Shown piece after piece: positions 8,524 to 15,524 of a stretch of 36,215 bases of DNA. Position 1 is the stretch's first letter, and the number at the start of each line of letters is the position of its first letter. The DNA lies in contig JAKAPS010000010.1 in the NCBI GenBank assembly GCA_021806925.1, positions 1 to 36,215 on the forward strand. The letters are read 5' to 3'. The translations under genes were made by a program, and so were the position numbers. This DNA comes from a bacterium (lineage in GTDB: Bacteria > Patescibacteriota > Dojkabacteria > JAKAPS01). The notes under the pieces were generated by a model. The model was given only the letters and a program-made list of their open reading frames with translations, did not search any database and was not told the DNA's origin.

Positions 8524-8571
8524 AAGTTCGAAGTGTTTCCTTAATTCAAATACTAGGATTCGAACTTAAAA
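8524..8571. repeat. Inverted TTCGAACTT arms with a tRNA-Gln T-arm-like sequence
   Basis: AAGTTCGAA (8524-8532) and TTCGAACTT (8559-8567) form a perfect 9-bp inverted repeat. The right arm lies in ACTAGGATTCGAACTTAAAA (8552-8571), which matches the tRNA-Gln T-arm region on the same strand (19287-19306) at 17 of 20 positions. It is probably another fossil of the tRNA-side attachment half, in the gap between the nucleosidase and copy C. Confidence 0.5.
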
Positions 8572-8650
8572 GCATTGATATAACAGTGAAATTACTAAAT
8601 GTCGGAAAATAGCTCTCTAAAGAATCTTGATTTTATGGGAAAAGTTTAAA

Positions 8651-8679
8651 TTCTGGAGAACTTGAACACAATTCGAACT
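8651..8679 (+). repeat. Attachment-site-like 29-bp repeat, copy C
   Basis: This copy is closest to the consensus: TTCTGGAGAAC, then a variable middle, then CAATTCGAACT. In phase from 8650 it reads I-L-E-N-L-N-T-I-R-T. The first 11 bases differ from the tRNA-Gln 3' end (TTCTGGGGAAC at 19278) at only one position. It lies in the 324-bp gene-free region 8484-8807, which otherwise holds the nucleosidase promoter, the inverted repeat at 8524-8571 and the ATPase promoter region. Confidence 0.7.
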
Positions 8680-8738
8680 CTATTTCTAGATATTTTGCTT
8701 TAAGTAAGGCTTTTTTGCTCTTGTCGATTTTTGAATAA

Positions 8739-8801
8739 CCTTAGGAATCCTAGGCTATACATTCCTAAGGTATTGACAGACCATAGGAATTAAGCTATTA
8801 T
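8739..8801 (+). promoter_or_regulatory. Operator-flanked promoter giving a leaderless ATPase mRNA
   Basis: TTGACA (8773-8778) and TATTAT (8796-8801) are 17 nt apart. The start ATG at 8808 lies only 6 nt after the -10 box, so transcription should begin at or beside it. Directly upstream of the -35 is a perfect 10-bp inverted repeat, CCTTAGGAAT (8739-8748) and ATTCCTAAGG (8761-8770), with CCTAGG between. A looser pair, ATAGGAAT (8783-8790) and ATTCC (8803-8807), brackets the -10. The TAGGAAY half-site also makes up the operator at 6711-6730. Confidence 0.7.
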
Positions 8802-8807
8802 TATTCC

Positions 8808-10058
8808 ATGGGTATAACAGGACAACAGCAAAAAACAATTGAATTATTAAACCCTTGGTATACTGGTCAAGAAGTTGATTTAGGGATAAGAAGAAATTCC
8901 TATCTGGATCAGGTTTCGTCCATTGTGAATAAACAAAAAGAGATATTTTTTCTTCTTGGATCTAGAAGAGTCGGTAAAACTGTCATTCTATTGCAATACA
9001 TTTATAAGCTAATAGAAGAAGGTGTTTCACCTAAAAATATACTATTCCTAAGTTTAGATAATACTAATATACAAGATTTAGATTTGTTTTCTTATTTGAG
9101 TGACTCAAGCTATGAGTATGTATTTCTTGACGAGGTACATTATTTCTCTAATTGGGCTCAGATACTAAAATCTTTGTATGATCTTCCACTCTTTAAAGCA
9201 AAAATTATTTGTTCTGGTTCATCGAGTAAGTTGATAGAAGATAATAAGGCATTTTTAACAGGAAGAACTACTTCAATAAGTGTATATCCGTTATCGTTTA
9301 ATGAATTTAAAGAATTTCTTCCCAATAGTCAAAATCAATTACATGATTATTTAAATTATGGTGGATACCCAGAGTACGTACTTGAAAAACAACCAAATTA
9401 TCTAAATGATTTATTACGAGATATTATTGAAAAAGATATATTAAAACTGCATAAGGTAGATAATAGCAAATATCTATTTGATATATGTCAGATATTAGCT
9501 AAACAAATTGGTTTTAAGGGATCTTCAAATAAGATTGCAAACGTTATAGGTATTGATAATAAGACAGCACTTAATTATATTGACTATCTTCATGAAGTGA
9601 AGTTAATTGATCAGATTTATCAATATTCCGATAGTCTTAATGAACAATTGTATGCACCTAAGAAATACTATTTTGAAGATTTAGGCATGCGGAATAGTTT
9701 TGTCGGATTTTCAGATATTGGTTCTTTAGTAGAAAATGCTATATTTATGAAGCTTTCTATAAAATTCGGATTGGAGAATATATATTATCTTTCAGATGGT
9801 AAGGCAAATGAGGTTGATTTTGTAGTTAGGCTTAAGGATGATAAATTACTATTTGTTGAATCAAAATATAATAACTTGCAAGAAAGTATTGCTAACTCTC
9901 TAAATCCACATTTTTTTAAAGATGTTTATGGGAAAACGGTAATAGATAGAATTGTTGTTACCGATAATGTAGAAGGGGGATATGCAATAAAAGATGTTCA
10001 AATTAGGATGGTTTACCTACAAAGTTTCTTGGAGAAGGATTCTACTTTAGAATTTTAG
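8808..10058 (+). CDS. AAA_14-DUF4143 ATPase
   Basis: The product has 416 residues. The N-terminal AAA domain has Walker A GSRRVGKT (51-58), Walker B YVFLDEVH (104-111), a sensor-like ICSGSSS (about 134-140) and GGYPEY (about 186-191), as in the AAA_14 family. The C-terminal part is the DUF4143 domain, ending in a PD-(D/E)xK nuclease-like pattern, N-E-V-D-F-V-V ... L-F-V-E-S-K-Y. Such ATPases are widespread in archaea and CPR bacteria, often in mobile or defence-like settings, with roles still unclear. The length is typical and the motifs are intact. It has its own operator-flanked promoter and ends inside repeat D, so it forms a one-gene interval of the array. Confidence 0.82.
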   Translation: MGITGQQQKTIELLNPWYTGQEVDLGIRRNSYLDQVSSIVNKQKEIFFLLGSRRVGKTVILLQYIYKLIEEGVSPKNILFLSLDNTNIQDLDLFSYLSDSSYEYVFLDEVHYFSNWAQILKSLYDLPLFKAKIICSGSSSKLIEDNKAFLTGRTTSISVYPLSFNEFKEFLPNSQNQLHDYLNYGGYPEYVLEKQPNYLNDLLRDIIEKDILKLHKVDNSKYLFDICQILAKQIGFKGSSNKIANVIGIDNKTALNYIDYLHEVKLIDQIYQYSDSLNEQLYAPKKYYFEDLGMRNSFVGFSDIGSLVENAIFMKLSIKFGLENIYYLSDGKANEVDFVVRLKDDKLLFVESKYNNLQESIANSLNPHFFKDVYGKTVIDRIVVTDNVEGGYAIKDVQIRMVYLQSFLEKDSTLEF

Positions 10059-10059
10059 A

Positions 10060-10088
10060 AACTGGAGAACCTGAACTTAATTTGAACT
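10060..10088 (+). repeat. Attachment-site-like 29-bp repeat, copy D
   Basis: It matches copy C at 23 of 29 positions and copy B over a longer 45-bp stretch. In phase from 10059 it reads K-L-E-N-L-N-L-I and then meets a stop, where other copies have I-R-T, because TCGAAC has become TTGAAC. The ATPase stop codon lies just before it. It is the last repeat copy before the larger replication/integration module. Confidence 0.65.
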
Positions 10089-10114
10089 CTCATGCTAATG
10101 CAACAATATATAAA

Positions 10115-10702
10115 TTAAATGATTTCTTTTAAAGGCTTTGGCATTTTGTCAAAAGTAAGAACATCTGCATGTGTGATTGTTTCTCTTGGAATATTGTAAA
10201 TTTTTTGATAAATCATATCTATACTTCCAAATTCACCTTGATTTTTATCAAATTTTAAGTCATTTACTACAATGTTTACCTTATCTTCATTAGGCCCTTC
10301 AATTTCTACAAATGGTTTTAAGCCAGGCCATGTATCGATTGTAATTTCACAATCTTTATAATGCCATTTTTCTCTATAGTTTTCTTGGTATGAAGTTACA
10401 CTTAATCCTATTTCTTCAAGAAATGAAACAGCATCCTTAAAACCGTTAACAATAATTTCCACTTCTTTGGTTCCATCAACACTATTAGGATCAACCACAT
10501 GCTTTATACTTGCTGTGATTTTATCTCCTTCATCTCTTACTCTTGCCCATTTATTAGGAACAGATAATGAATCAGGAAAATGTAAAACTTTTCGTCTCAT
10601 AAGAAATTTATCTTTTATCTTTTTCGCATTTAATTTTTCTAACTCACTACGAAATGCTGCTTCATCAATATTTAAAAATTTAATTTCAAATTCTATATTC
10701 AT
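10115..10702 (-). CDS. CYTH-domain phosphohydrolase or cyclase
   Basis: This 195-residue protein shows the CYTH hallmark ExExK at the N-terminus (E4-F-E6-I-K8), followed by alternating charged strands: RRKVLHF, WARVRDEGDK, ITASIKHV, VEIIVNGF, ITIDTWPGLKPFVEIEG. These line a metal- and triphosphate-binding tunnel. The family includes class IV adenylate cyclases and inorganic or thiamine triphosphatases; sequence alone does not choose between them, but ITIDTWPGLKPFVEIEG is typical of the CyaB-like group. It converges on the ATPase gene and lies just right of repeat D. Upstream of its ATG I see no clear promoter. Confidence 0.8.
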   Translation of the reverse strand: MNIEFEIKFLNIDEAAFRSELEKLNAKKIKDKFLMRRKVLHFPDSLSVPNKWARVRDEGDKITASIKHVVDPNSVDGTKEVEIIVNGFKDAVSFLEEIGLSVTSYQENYREKWHYKDCEITIDTWPGLKPFVEIEGPNEDKVNIVVNDLKFDKNQGEFGSIDMIYQKIYNIPRETITHADVLTFDKMPKPLKEII

Positions 10703-10764
10703 AATAAATATTAATGTCGGTTTAGCTTAAACATAGGAAAATATGTACCATTAGATGTTTTTTT

Positions 10765-10852
10765 CATATGATGATGTTAATACACAATGTTAGTTCGTTT
10801 TATATACTAACAAACTTTGATAAACTTATCAATACAACATCATACACATATG
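10765..10852. promoter_or_regulatory. Nested inverted repeats before the DUF5659 gene (operator or origin)
   Basis: Three inverted repeats are packed here. The outer pair is CATATGATGATGTT (10765-10778) against AACATCAT (10836-10843) plus CATATG (10847-10852), complementary except for three extra bases. Next is GTTAGT (10789-10794) with ACTAAC (10806-10811). Last is a compact palindrome TTGATAA-AC-TTATCAA (10817-10832). The last arm ends on the start codon of the first gene of the replication module. A regulatory region or a replication origin for a once-mobile element are both possible. Confidence 0.5.
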
Positions 10853-11104
10853 AATAATAATAAACTTTATCAAACAGAAGACCTCTTTCTCTGCGTAACA
10901 CTCACAGTTTTCGGCTTCCATCTAGAAAGTATTGAGATTAATACGAATTCTCAACGTGCAAGTTTTGTCTTTCATATATCTGATGATCTATTAAAAACTA
11001 TTGAAAATTATTGGAAACAACAGTTATCTGTTGAGCCCCAACGGCTATTTCAATCTTACCGCTTGGTGAGAAATAGATTACAAGAAGCTAAAAGAGATAT
11101 ATGA
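10850..11104 (+). CDS. DUF5659-like small protein
   Basis: From the ATG at 10850 the product has 84 residues (the longer form would need a TTG at 10817 inside a palindrome, so the ATG is preferred). It resembles the DUF5659 family: L-Y-Q-T-E-D-L-F-L-C-V-T-L at the start, then alternating strands (IEINTNSQRASFVFHI) and a helix with V-E-P-Q-R-L-F-Q-S-Y-R-L-V-R. The family is common near primase/recombinase genes in CPR-type mobile elements; its biochemical role is unknown. Its TGA overlaps the ATG of the CHC2 gene (ATGA), so they are co-translated. Family assignment is from remembered pattern. Confidence 0.6.
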   Translation: MNNNKLYQTEDLFLCVTLTVFGFHLESIEINTNSQRASFVFHISDDLLKTIENYWKQQLSVEPQRLFQSYRLVRNRLQEAKRDI

Positions 11105-11694
11105 GCAATAATAAAGATAAAAATAAAAATGAAAATAGCTTAAATATTTATCAAGAGGTAGAACTGTTTAACCAAAGTCCATACTTTAAAGAAATGATAC
11201 AAGGACTTTGTAGTGAGAGGGTTAAAGAAGTAAAAGGCTTATATTATGAGGTTTTTAATTACGTAAGTTATCTAAGGAAGAAATATCCTGATGAGGAGTT
11301 TTTAATATATTGCACTTTTGCTGAATATTTATATGAACCATTTTCTTTATATCTTGAGAAGATAAAGAATTTAAGATATTTGAATCTAGTTTTATCGCTA
11401 TTAAATGATAAAAAAGATAAAAATATAATTTACGATTTGGATATACTTAGGCAAGCAGATATCCTTCAAGTTGCACATAATCTTAATATTTCCTTATCCC
11501 GAAAAGGGAATTTATACCTTGCATTGTGCCCATTGCATGAAGAGAAAACTCCTTCATTTACTATTTATCCAAATACAAGCTCATTTTATTGCTTCGGCTG
11601 CGGAATAGGAGGAAATAGTATCGATTTGGCTATGAAAGTTCTTGCTGTAGATTTTGTAACTGCTATTCATTTCTTAACACATGGAAAGGCATAA
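11101..11694 (+). CDS. CHC2 zinc-finger primase-like protein without a catalytic domain
   Basis: The product has 197 residues. The C-terminal third is a DnaG-type zinc finger: C143-P-L-H146 ... S-F-Y-C164-F-G-C167 with G-G-N-S-I-D-L following, the usual DNA-binding module of primases. The TOPRIM catalytic part of DnaG is missing. The N-terminal 120 residues are charged and helical and match nothing I know. With the RecA-like ATPase downstream it looks like a compact replication pair of an integrated plasmid or phage-like element. It overlaps both neighbours' ends (ATGA with the DUF5659 gene), and the ATPase start lies 4 bp after its stop. Confidence 0.78.
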   Translation: MSNNKDKNKNENSLNIYQEVELFNQSPYFKEMIQGLCSERVKEVKGLYYEVFNYVSYLRKKYPDEEFLIYCTFAEYLYEPFSLYLEKIKNLRYLNLVLSLLNDKKDKNIIYDLDILRQADILQVAHNLNISLSRKGNLYLALCPLHEEKTPSFTIYPNTSSFYCFGCGIGGNSIDLAMKVLAVDFVTAIHFLTHGKA

Positions 11695-11698
11695 AGTA

Positions 11699-12556
11699 AT
11701 GGAAGAATTTATTGATAAGGTAAATAAAAATCCTAAGAAGGATGAAACTCCCCCTCCTAAAATGATGATACTTGATGATCTACTGTCAAAGCAGTTTGTA
11801 GAACAGCCAAATATTGTTGAACATATAATCCCATATGGAGGATGCTGCATCATTTCAGGTAGAGAAGGGAGTATGAAATCATATGTGACTGAGCACATTG
11901 CATATGCAGTAGCAAACGGATTATGGGTATTCGATCATTTTAAAGTTGAAGCAGGAAATGTTTGGATAATTGACCTTGAAAATAACGACGTTGAAACAGC
12001 AAAAAGAATGAAGTCCCTATTAAGATCAGAGCAAGAAGATAAAAATAAAGTCTTCTTTACATTCTTTGAAGATTTTCAGAAACCATTTGATGTAACAAAA
12101 GATGATAGTGTTAACTCAATTATTGCAGGCATAAAAAAGGAAGATATAAAGCTGGTAATTTTTGATAGCTTTGGTGATATTCAAAGTGTAGATGAGATTG
12201 ATAAAAGGCAGATGCAAACAGTTTTTAAGCAAATAAAGTTTATTCAAAAATACAATTGTGCTGTACTTCTTATCCAGCATAATAGAAAAGGTAGTGACAT
12301 AGGCGTTCCCAAGATAGATACAATGTTTGGTTCAATCAACATAAAAGCCCAAGCAGATTCTGTATTGATGGTTGATTTAGATGAAGATGAGAAAAAATTA
12401 AGATTTACCCAAGCTAAATATAGATATGGAGAAAAATTAAAGACATTTGAAGTTAGATACTCGTTTGGTGATAAAACTGAATTCATCTATCTAGGTGAGA
12501 GTAATTCTAATAAAAAGGAGCTTTCAAATCTGAACAGTGTAAAGAATATGTTCTAA
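11699..12556 (+). CDS. RecA-like replicative ATPase (AAA_25/RepA type), 3' end frameshifted
   Basis: The 285-residue reading begins at the ATG at 11699, chosen because GGAAAGG sits about 9 nt before it; an in-frame ATG at 11681 has no such site. Walker A is GREGSMKS (54-61), the Walker B-like strand is K-L-V-I-F-D (151-156), and L-L-I-Q-H-N-R-K-G is typical of RepA-like hexameric helicases. The frame stops after N-S-V-K-N-M-F, but the -1 frame goes on smoothly as E-Q-C-K-E-Y-V-L-N-L-L-N-D-Y-P-E-G into the next reading frame. One missing base near 12531 would explain the break. The ATPase core is intact; the C-terminal winged-helix-like part is on the shifted frame. A DNA-unwinding role beside the CHC2 protein is inferred. 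Confidence 0.75.
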   Translation: MEEFIDKVNKNPKKDETPPPKMMILDDLLSKQFVEQPNIVEHIIPYGGCCIISGREGSMKSYVTEHIAYAVANGLWVFDHFKVEAGNVWIIDLENNDVETAKRMKSLLRSEQEDKNKVFFTFFEDFQKPFDVTKDDSVNSIIAGIKKEDIKLVIFDSFGDIQSVDEIDKRQMQTVFKQIKFIQKYNCAVLLIQHNRKGSDIGVPKIDTMFGSINIKAQADSVLMVDLDEDEKKLRFTQAKYRYGEKLKTFEVRYSFGDKTEFIYLGESNSNKKELSNLNSVKNMF

Positions 12557-12582
12557 ATCTCTTAAATGATTATCCAGAAGGC

Positions 12583-12888
12583 ATGCTCAGGCCCGATATT
12601 ATTCAAATAATAGAAGATGAGAAAATTGCTAGCAAAAATATATGTGATGATGTTCTTAAGACTCTGAAATTAGATGGAACACTTATTGCAACAAGAAATA
12701 CAAATAAGGTGCTTCTTTACAAATTAGCTCCACTTTCCCAAAATCCCACTCTCTTTAATAGTAAAGAAAATTGGGAAAATGAAAGTCTATTAGAAACTCA
12801 AGTGGTTAATGTTTCTATTGATGAACTGACCAACCCTGAAACTGATATTTACAAGAAGTTTTTCAAAGATGAAGGAGAGACTGAGTAA
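12583..12888 (+). CDS. Out-of-frame C-terminal part of the RepA-like ATPase
   Basis: From its first ATG this frame gives 101 residues, but it is open back to 12514 and reads E-Q-C-K-E-Y-V-L-N-L-L-N-D-Y-P-E-G-M-L-R-P-D-I-I-Q before and across that ATG. No start codon occurs in the upstream part. It looks like a small winged-helix domain (I-A-S-K-N-I-C-D-D-V-L-K-T-L-K-L-D-G-T as recognition region) followed by an acidic tail. The simplest reading is the detached C-terminus of the preceding ATPase after a one-base deletion. Independent translation from 12583 would lose the first helix. Confidence 0.55.
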   Translation: MLRPDIIQIIEDEKIASKNICDDVLKTLKLDGTLIATRNTNKVLLYKLAPLSQNPTLFNSKENWENESLLETQVVNVSIDELTNPETDIYKKFFKDEGETE

Positions 12889-13036
12889 AGAGGCAATTGA
12901 AAAATTTAAACAGATAATGTTAGAAGATTATGGCTTATCCTTAACAGATGAAGAAGCTGAGGAACAGGCAGAAGATTTGCTATCCTTAATATTTGATGTG
13001 TTCAAGTCTCGTCAAAACATTAACAAAAGAACTTAA
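12869..13036 (+). CDS. Small 55-residue helical protein of the element
   Basis: ATG at 12869 and TAA at 13034-13036 frame a 55-residue protein (begins M-K-E-R-L-S-K-E-A-I-E-K-F-K, ends S-R-Q-N-I-N-K-R-T). It is rich in Glu, Lys and Leu and should be two amphipathic helices. It overlaps the 3' end of the preceding frame by 20 bp and keeps an uninterrupted coding pattern between ATPase and recombinase, which argues it is real. GAAGG and GGAGAG lie inside it, so no clear ribosome site precedes it. Function unknown; excision-factor or regulatory roles are guesses from position. Confidence 0.6.
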   Translation: MKERLSKEAIEKFKQIMLEDYGLSLTDEEAEEQAEDLLSLIFDVFKSRQNINKRT

Positions 13037-13077
13037 GTGGTGTATATTAGTTGTATCATACTCATCATCATAATCAT

Positions 13078-14818
13078 ATGGATAATATCGACCTCAAAAC
13101 CCTTAAAGTTCTCCCTTACGCAAGAAAATCGAAGATAGATAAGGAAGATAAAAAAATACTTAGTATTGAAGGCCAAACATAAGAAATCAAAAGATATGCT
13201 GATAAGTATAAGTTGAATATGCTTCCCATTATTGAAGAAAATGCTTCTGCTTATTCTATTGGAAGAGAAGGGTTTTCACGAGTTATGTCACTAATTGAAA
13301 ACGGAAAAGCAGATGCACTATCGTATATAATGCTACAAGATGCGCTCGAAATGCTCAAGACGGTGGATGGCTTATTTATCAATTAAGCACTGGGAATTTG
13401 AAAGCTATTATTACTCCTGACAAGACCTTTTATAATAATGCAGATGATAAATTCATGCTGCATATTCACTTTGCAATGGCAGAAAAACAATCTGATGATA
13501 CTTCTGCTTATGTAAAGCGTGATATTCAAGGAAAGTTAGACAGAAAAGAAGTTCCGAATAAAGTATGTGCTGGATACTTAAATATAGATAAAGAAGGAAG
13601 AATAGCAGGGAATGCTTTTGATCCAATCAAAAAATGGAAATGTTGTTTAAACTTACTCGACCATTAAAGCGTACAGAAATAGACCCTGTTGAAGGCCCTC
13701 TATGGCGTCAATTAGGTCATGAAATCATAGAAAAGAAGTATACACTTGGTGAAGCGTGGAAACGTGCCTTAGAGCTTGGCATTAAAGGGAGAGATTTTCA
13801 TAGACCTGTATCTAAAAACGTTGTTTCTTCAACATTCGAAAATCCACTAATGTATGGGTATATTCGAAATATAAGAGGCTTGTATGAAGGTGATTTTGAA
13901 TCAATTTTTTCTAAGAAAGAATATGACGAGATTAATGCTATATTGAATGCTTCTGATAAACCGACATATAAAAAAGATAGTGATTTTAATAAATATAATG
14001 GACTTGTTTTTTGTGGAGAGTGTGGAAGGCAATGGACAACTGAACCTCAAAAAAAGAAGCAAGGATATTTATATTTACGATGTGCAAAATCCAGAAAAGA
14101 TTATAAATGTTCCCAAAAGTATTTAGCTTTGAATAAATTTGAAGAGCAAGTAGAAAACTTACTCAGAAATATAAAGTTATCTCCTAAGCTTATTGATTTT
14201 TGTATAGAAGAAATACGCAAGATGAACGACAGAGAGTTTAGTGGTAATGATACGTTAAGAAAATCTCTTCATGCAAAAATTGATGATATAAATAATAGAC
14301 TAGCAGTTTTATTAAAGAAATGGTCTTCTCCAAATAATCTTAATGGAGAGCTTATGACAGATGAGGATTATTTATCTGAGAAAACTAAATTACAAGAAGA
14401 GCTAAAAAACTTACGAGAGCAGGTAGATAGTGTACAACAAATAAGAGATACCTTTTATGACGATTTAGAAGCTTTCTTTAGAGAAGCTAGAGATTTTGCA
14501 GAGATGTATAAGATGAATCCAGACAATATGGATTTAAAAAGAAGAATGCTTCTTAAAATTGCTTCGAACTTTGTGATAAAAGACAAAATAGTGCATATTA
14601 ACTTCAATAATCGATATCAAGGTCTAGCAAACATTCAAAATCTGTTAAAGGACGAAAACGGCTACTTCGAACCGCAAAATATGCAGGAAATATATAGTAA
14701 AGTTAGCTCTGTGAGTGGTTTACATGAAAGTCTTCTGGAGACCTTGATAGAAGTCCGCACTTTTTTAAGAGAGGAACAAAAATATATAGTTGTTAAAGAA
14801 AAGTTACTCGCTATTTGA
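13078..14818 (+). pseudogene. Large serine recombinase, inactivated by one stop and two frameshifts
   Basis: Starting at ATG 13078 the frame gives the resolvase N-terminus Y-A-R-K-S (nucleophile Ser18, codon 13129-13131) and S-I-E-G-Q, then hits TAA at 13180-13182 in place of a Glu/Gln codon. It goes on in frame to about 13324, where an extra AT in TATATA shifts it. The next frame carries A-R-N-A-Q-D-G-G-W-L-I-Y-Q-L and K-L-D-R-K-E-V-P to about 13630, where a six-A run is off by one. The last frame (from 13634) holds the recombinase domain, a zinc ribbon (C-G-E-C-G ... R-C-A-K-S ... K-C-S-Q-K), a coiled coil and the C-terminal tail. The family integrates and excises DNA at att sites. All domains are present, so the loss looks recent, or is partly sequencing error. 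The tail contains an attachment-like site at 14733. Confidence 0.85.
14733..14761 (+). repeat. Attachment-site-like segment inside the recombinase 3' end
   Basis: It begins TTCTGGAGA and matches repeat copy C at 21 of 29 positions. In the recombinase's own frame it encodes L-L-E-T-L-I-E-V-R-T, the peptide that copies A-D encode in the same phase. This links the repeats to recombinase gene ends and marks the probable junction between this module and the cargo module to its right. Confidence 0.5.
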
Positions 14819-14905
14819 TATATTTGGATATATTGAGTCAATGTTTTTAACTAACGGCTTTAGATTAACTTTAATAGTCTGGTAAGTAGAGTATAAACGA
14901 TGTTT

Positions 14906-15409
14906 TCATAATATATTTTGATCAAGTGTATATAGTTGTTGCTCCATTGTATGAAAATCACCAAGACTCATATTAACTAGATTCTTTGAATATTCATCAA
15001 GTGTTTCTATGGATGCAGGAAGAAAAGACTGTGCTAGTACATTTGTTAATGCGGAATAATAGTAAAACATGATATATACACTAATAGTGTAGTCAGAATT
15101 ATCAGTTTTACTGATTTGGTCTGATTTTAGTGCAGGATTACTGAGTCCAAGTGAATTGTAAAACTGTATGAGCAATTCTGCTGATTCATTGTGCGGTGCG
15201 GTTGCAAAGTTTGTTAGTCGATCAAGCCACTTCCCAGTTAGCTTTTCTAAAGAGTTTGTCTGTGTTCTTATCCTTTCAAGTGTTATTGCGGATTCTTTTT
15301 CTCCTTATTTTGATTTACCGTAAAAATATAATGCAAGCCAAATAGCTATTACAGCAAGAAGAAGGGAAGCAATGCTTGCTGATAGATTTATGTAGTCTAA
15401 TATAGTCAT
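14906..15409 (-). pseudogene. Membrane-anchored protein gene with an in-frame stop
   Basis: From ATG at 15409-15407 the frame encodes M-T-I-L-D-Y-I-N-L-S-A-S-I-A and one membrane helix ending W-L-A-L-Y-F-Y-G-K-S-K, then meets TAA at 15307-15305, and goes on without a break for 133 more residues to 14906 (E-S-A-I-T-L-E-R-I-R-T-Q ... L-T-G-K-W-L-D-R-L-T ...). A GAA-to-TAA change would explain the stop. The full product would be 167 residues: one N-terminal helix, then a long helical cytoplasmic part. The part after the stop could start only at a weak TTG (15175). Family not recognised. It is divergent from the cargo operon and has an extended -10 promoter (15435-15430). Confidence 0.65.
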
Positions 15410-15429
15410 AATATATTTATAATATGTGG

Positions 15430-15435
15430 ATTATA
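15430..15435 (-). promoter_or_regulatory. Extended -10 box for the broken membrane-protein gene
   Basis: TGC-TATAAT-CCA on the minus strand (TATAAT at 15435-15430) lies about 20 bp before the ATG at 15409. The same string precedes the nucleosidase gene, so both belong to one promoter style. No good -35 is seen. Confidence 0.5.
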
Positions 15436-15492
15436 GCATAATAAAAGGAAGAAGCTTTGTATAGAACAGTTATTCAAAGCAGAACAATAAAA

Positions 15493-15501
15493 TGATACAA
15501 T
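15493..15501 (+). promoter_or_regulatory. Probable extended -10 promoter of the cargo operon
   Basis: TGA-TACAAT (TACAAT at 15496-15501) has the TGn extension, with a weak TTCAAA 17 nt upstream (15473-15478). Transcription would start near 15508, giving a leader of about 17 nt before the transporter ATG at 15525, with no Shine-Dalgarno sequence. Confidence 0.45.
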
Positions 15502-15524
15502 CATTACAGTTATGATTATGCATT

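Noticed and set aside
8697-8717. Terminator-like GCTTT-AAGGC stem followed by T residues
   Set aside because: The stem has five pairs with one wobble, and no plus-strand gene lies upstream for it to terminate.
6647-10088. CRISPR array
   Set aside because: The repeats have a CRISPR-like length, but the intervals are 0.9-1.4 kb and filled by whole genes, and no cas gene is present.
6647-10088. Classical integron
   Set aside because: No tyrosine integrase and no attC hairpins with R/L box symmetry; the recombinases here are of the serine type.
12509-12520. Programmed -1 frameshift at TAAAAAGG
   Set aside because: The run is not a proper X-XXY-YYZ slippery heptamer, and the protein join is better restored by one missing base near 12531.
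13180-15307. TAA recoded as Gln or Glu
   Set aside because: TAA ends many intact genes in this window (e.g. the transporter and CHC2 genes); only genes of the decayed module contain it in frame.
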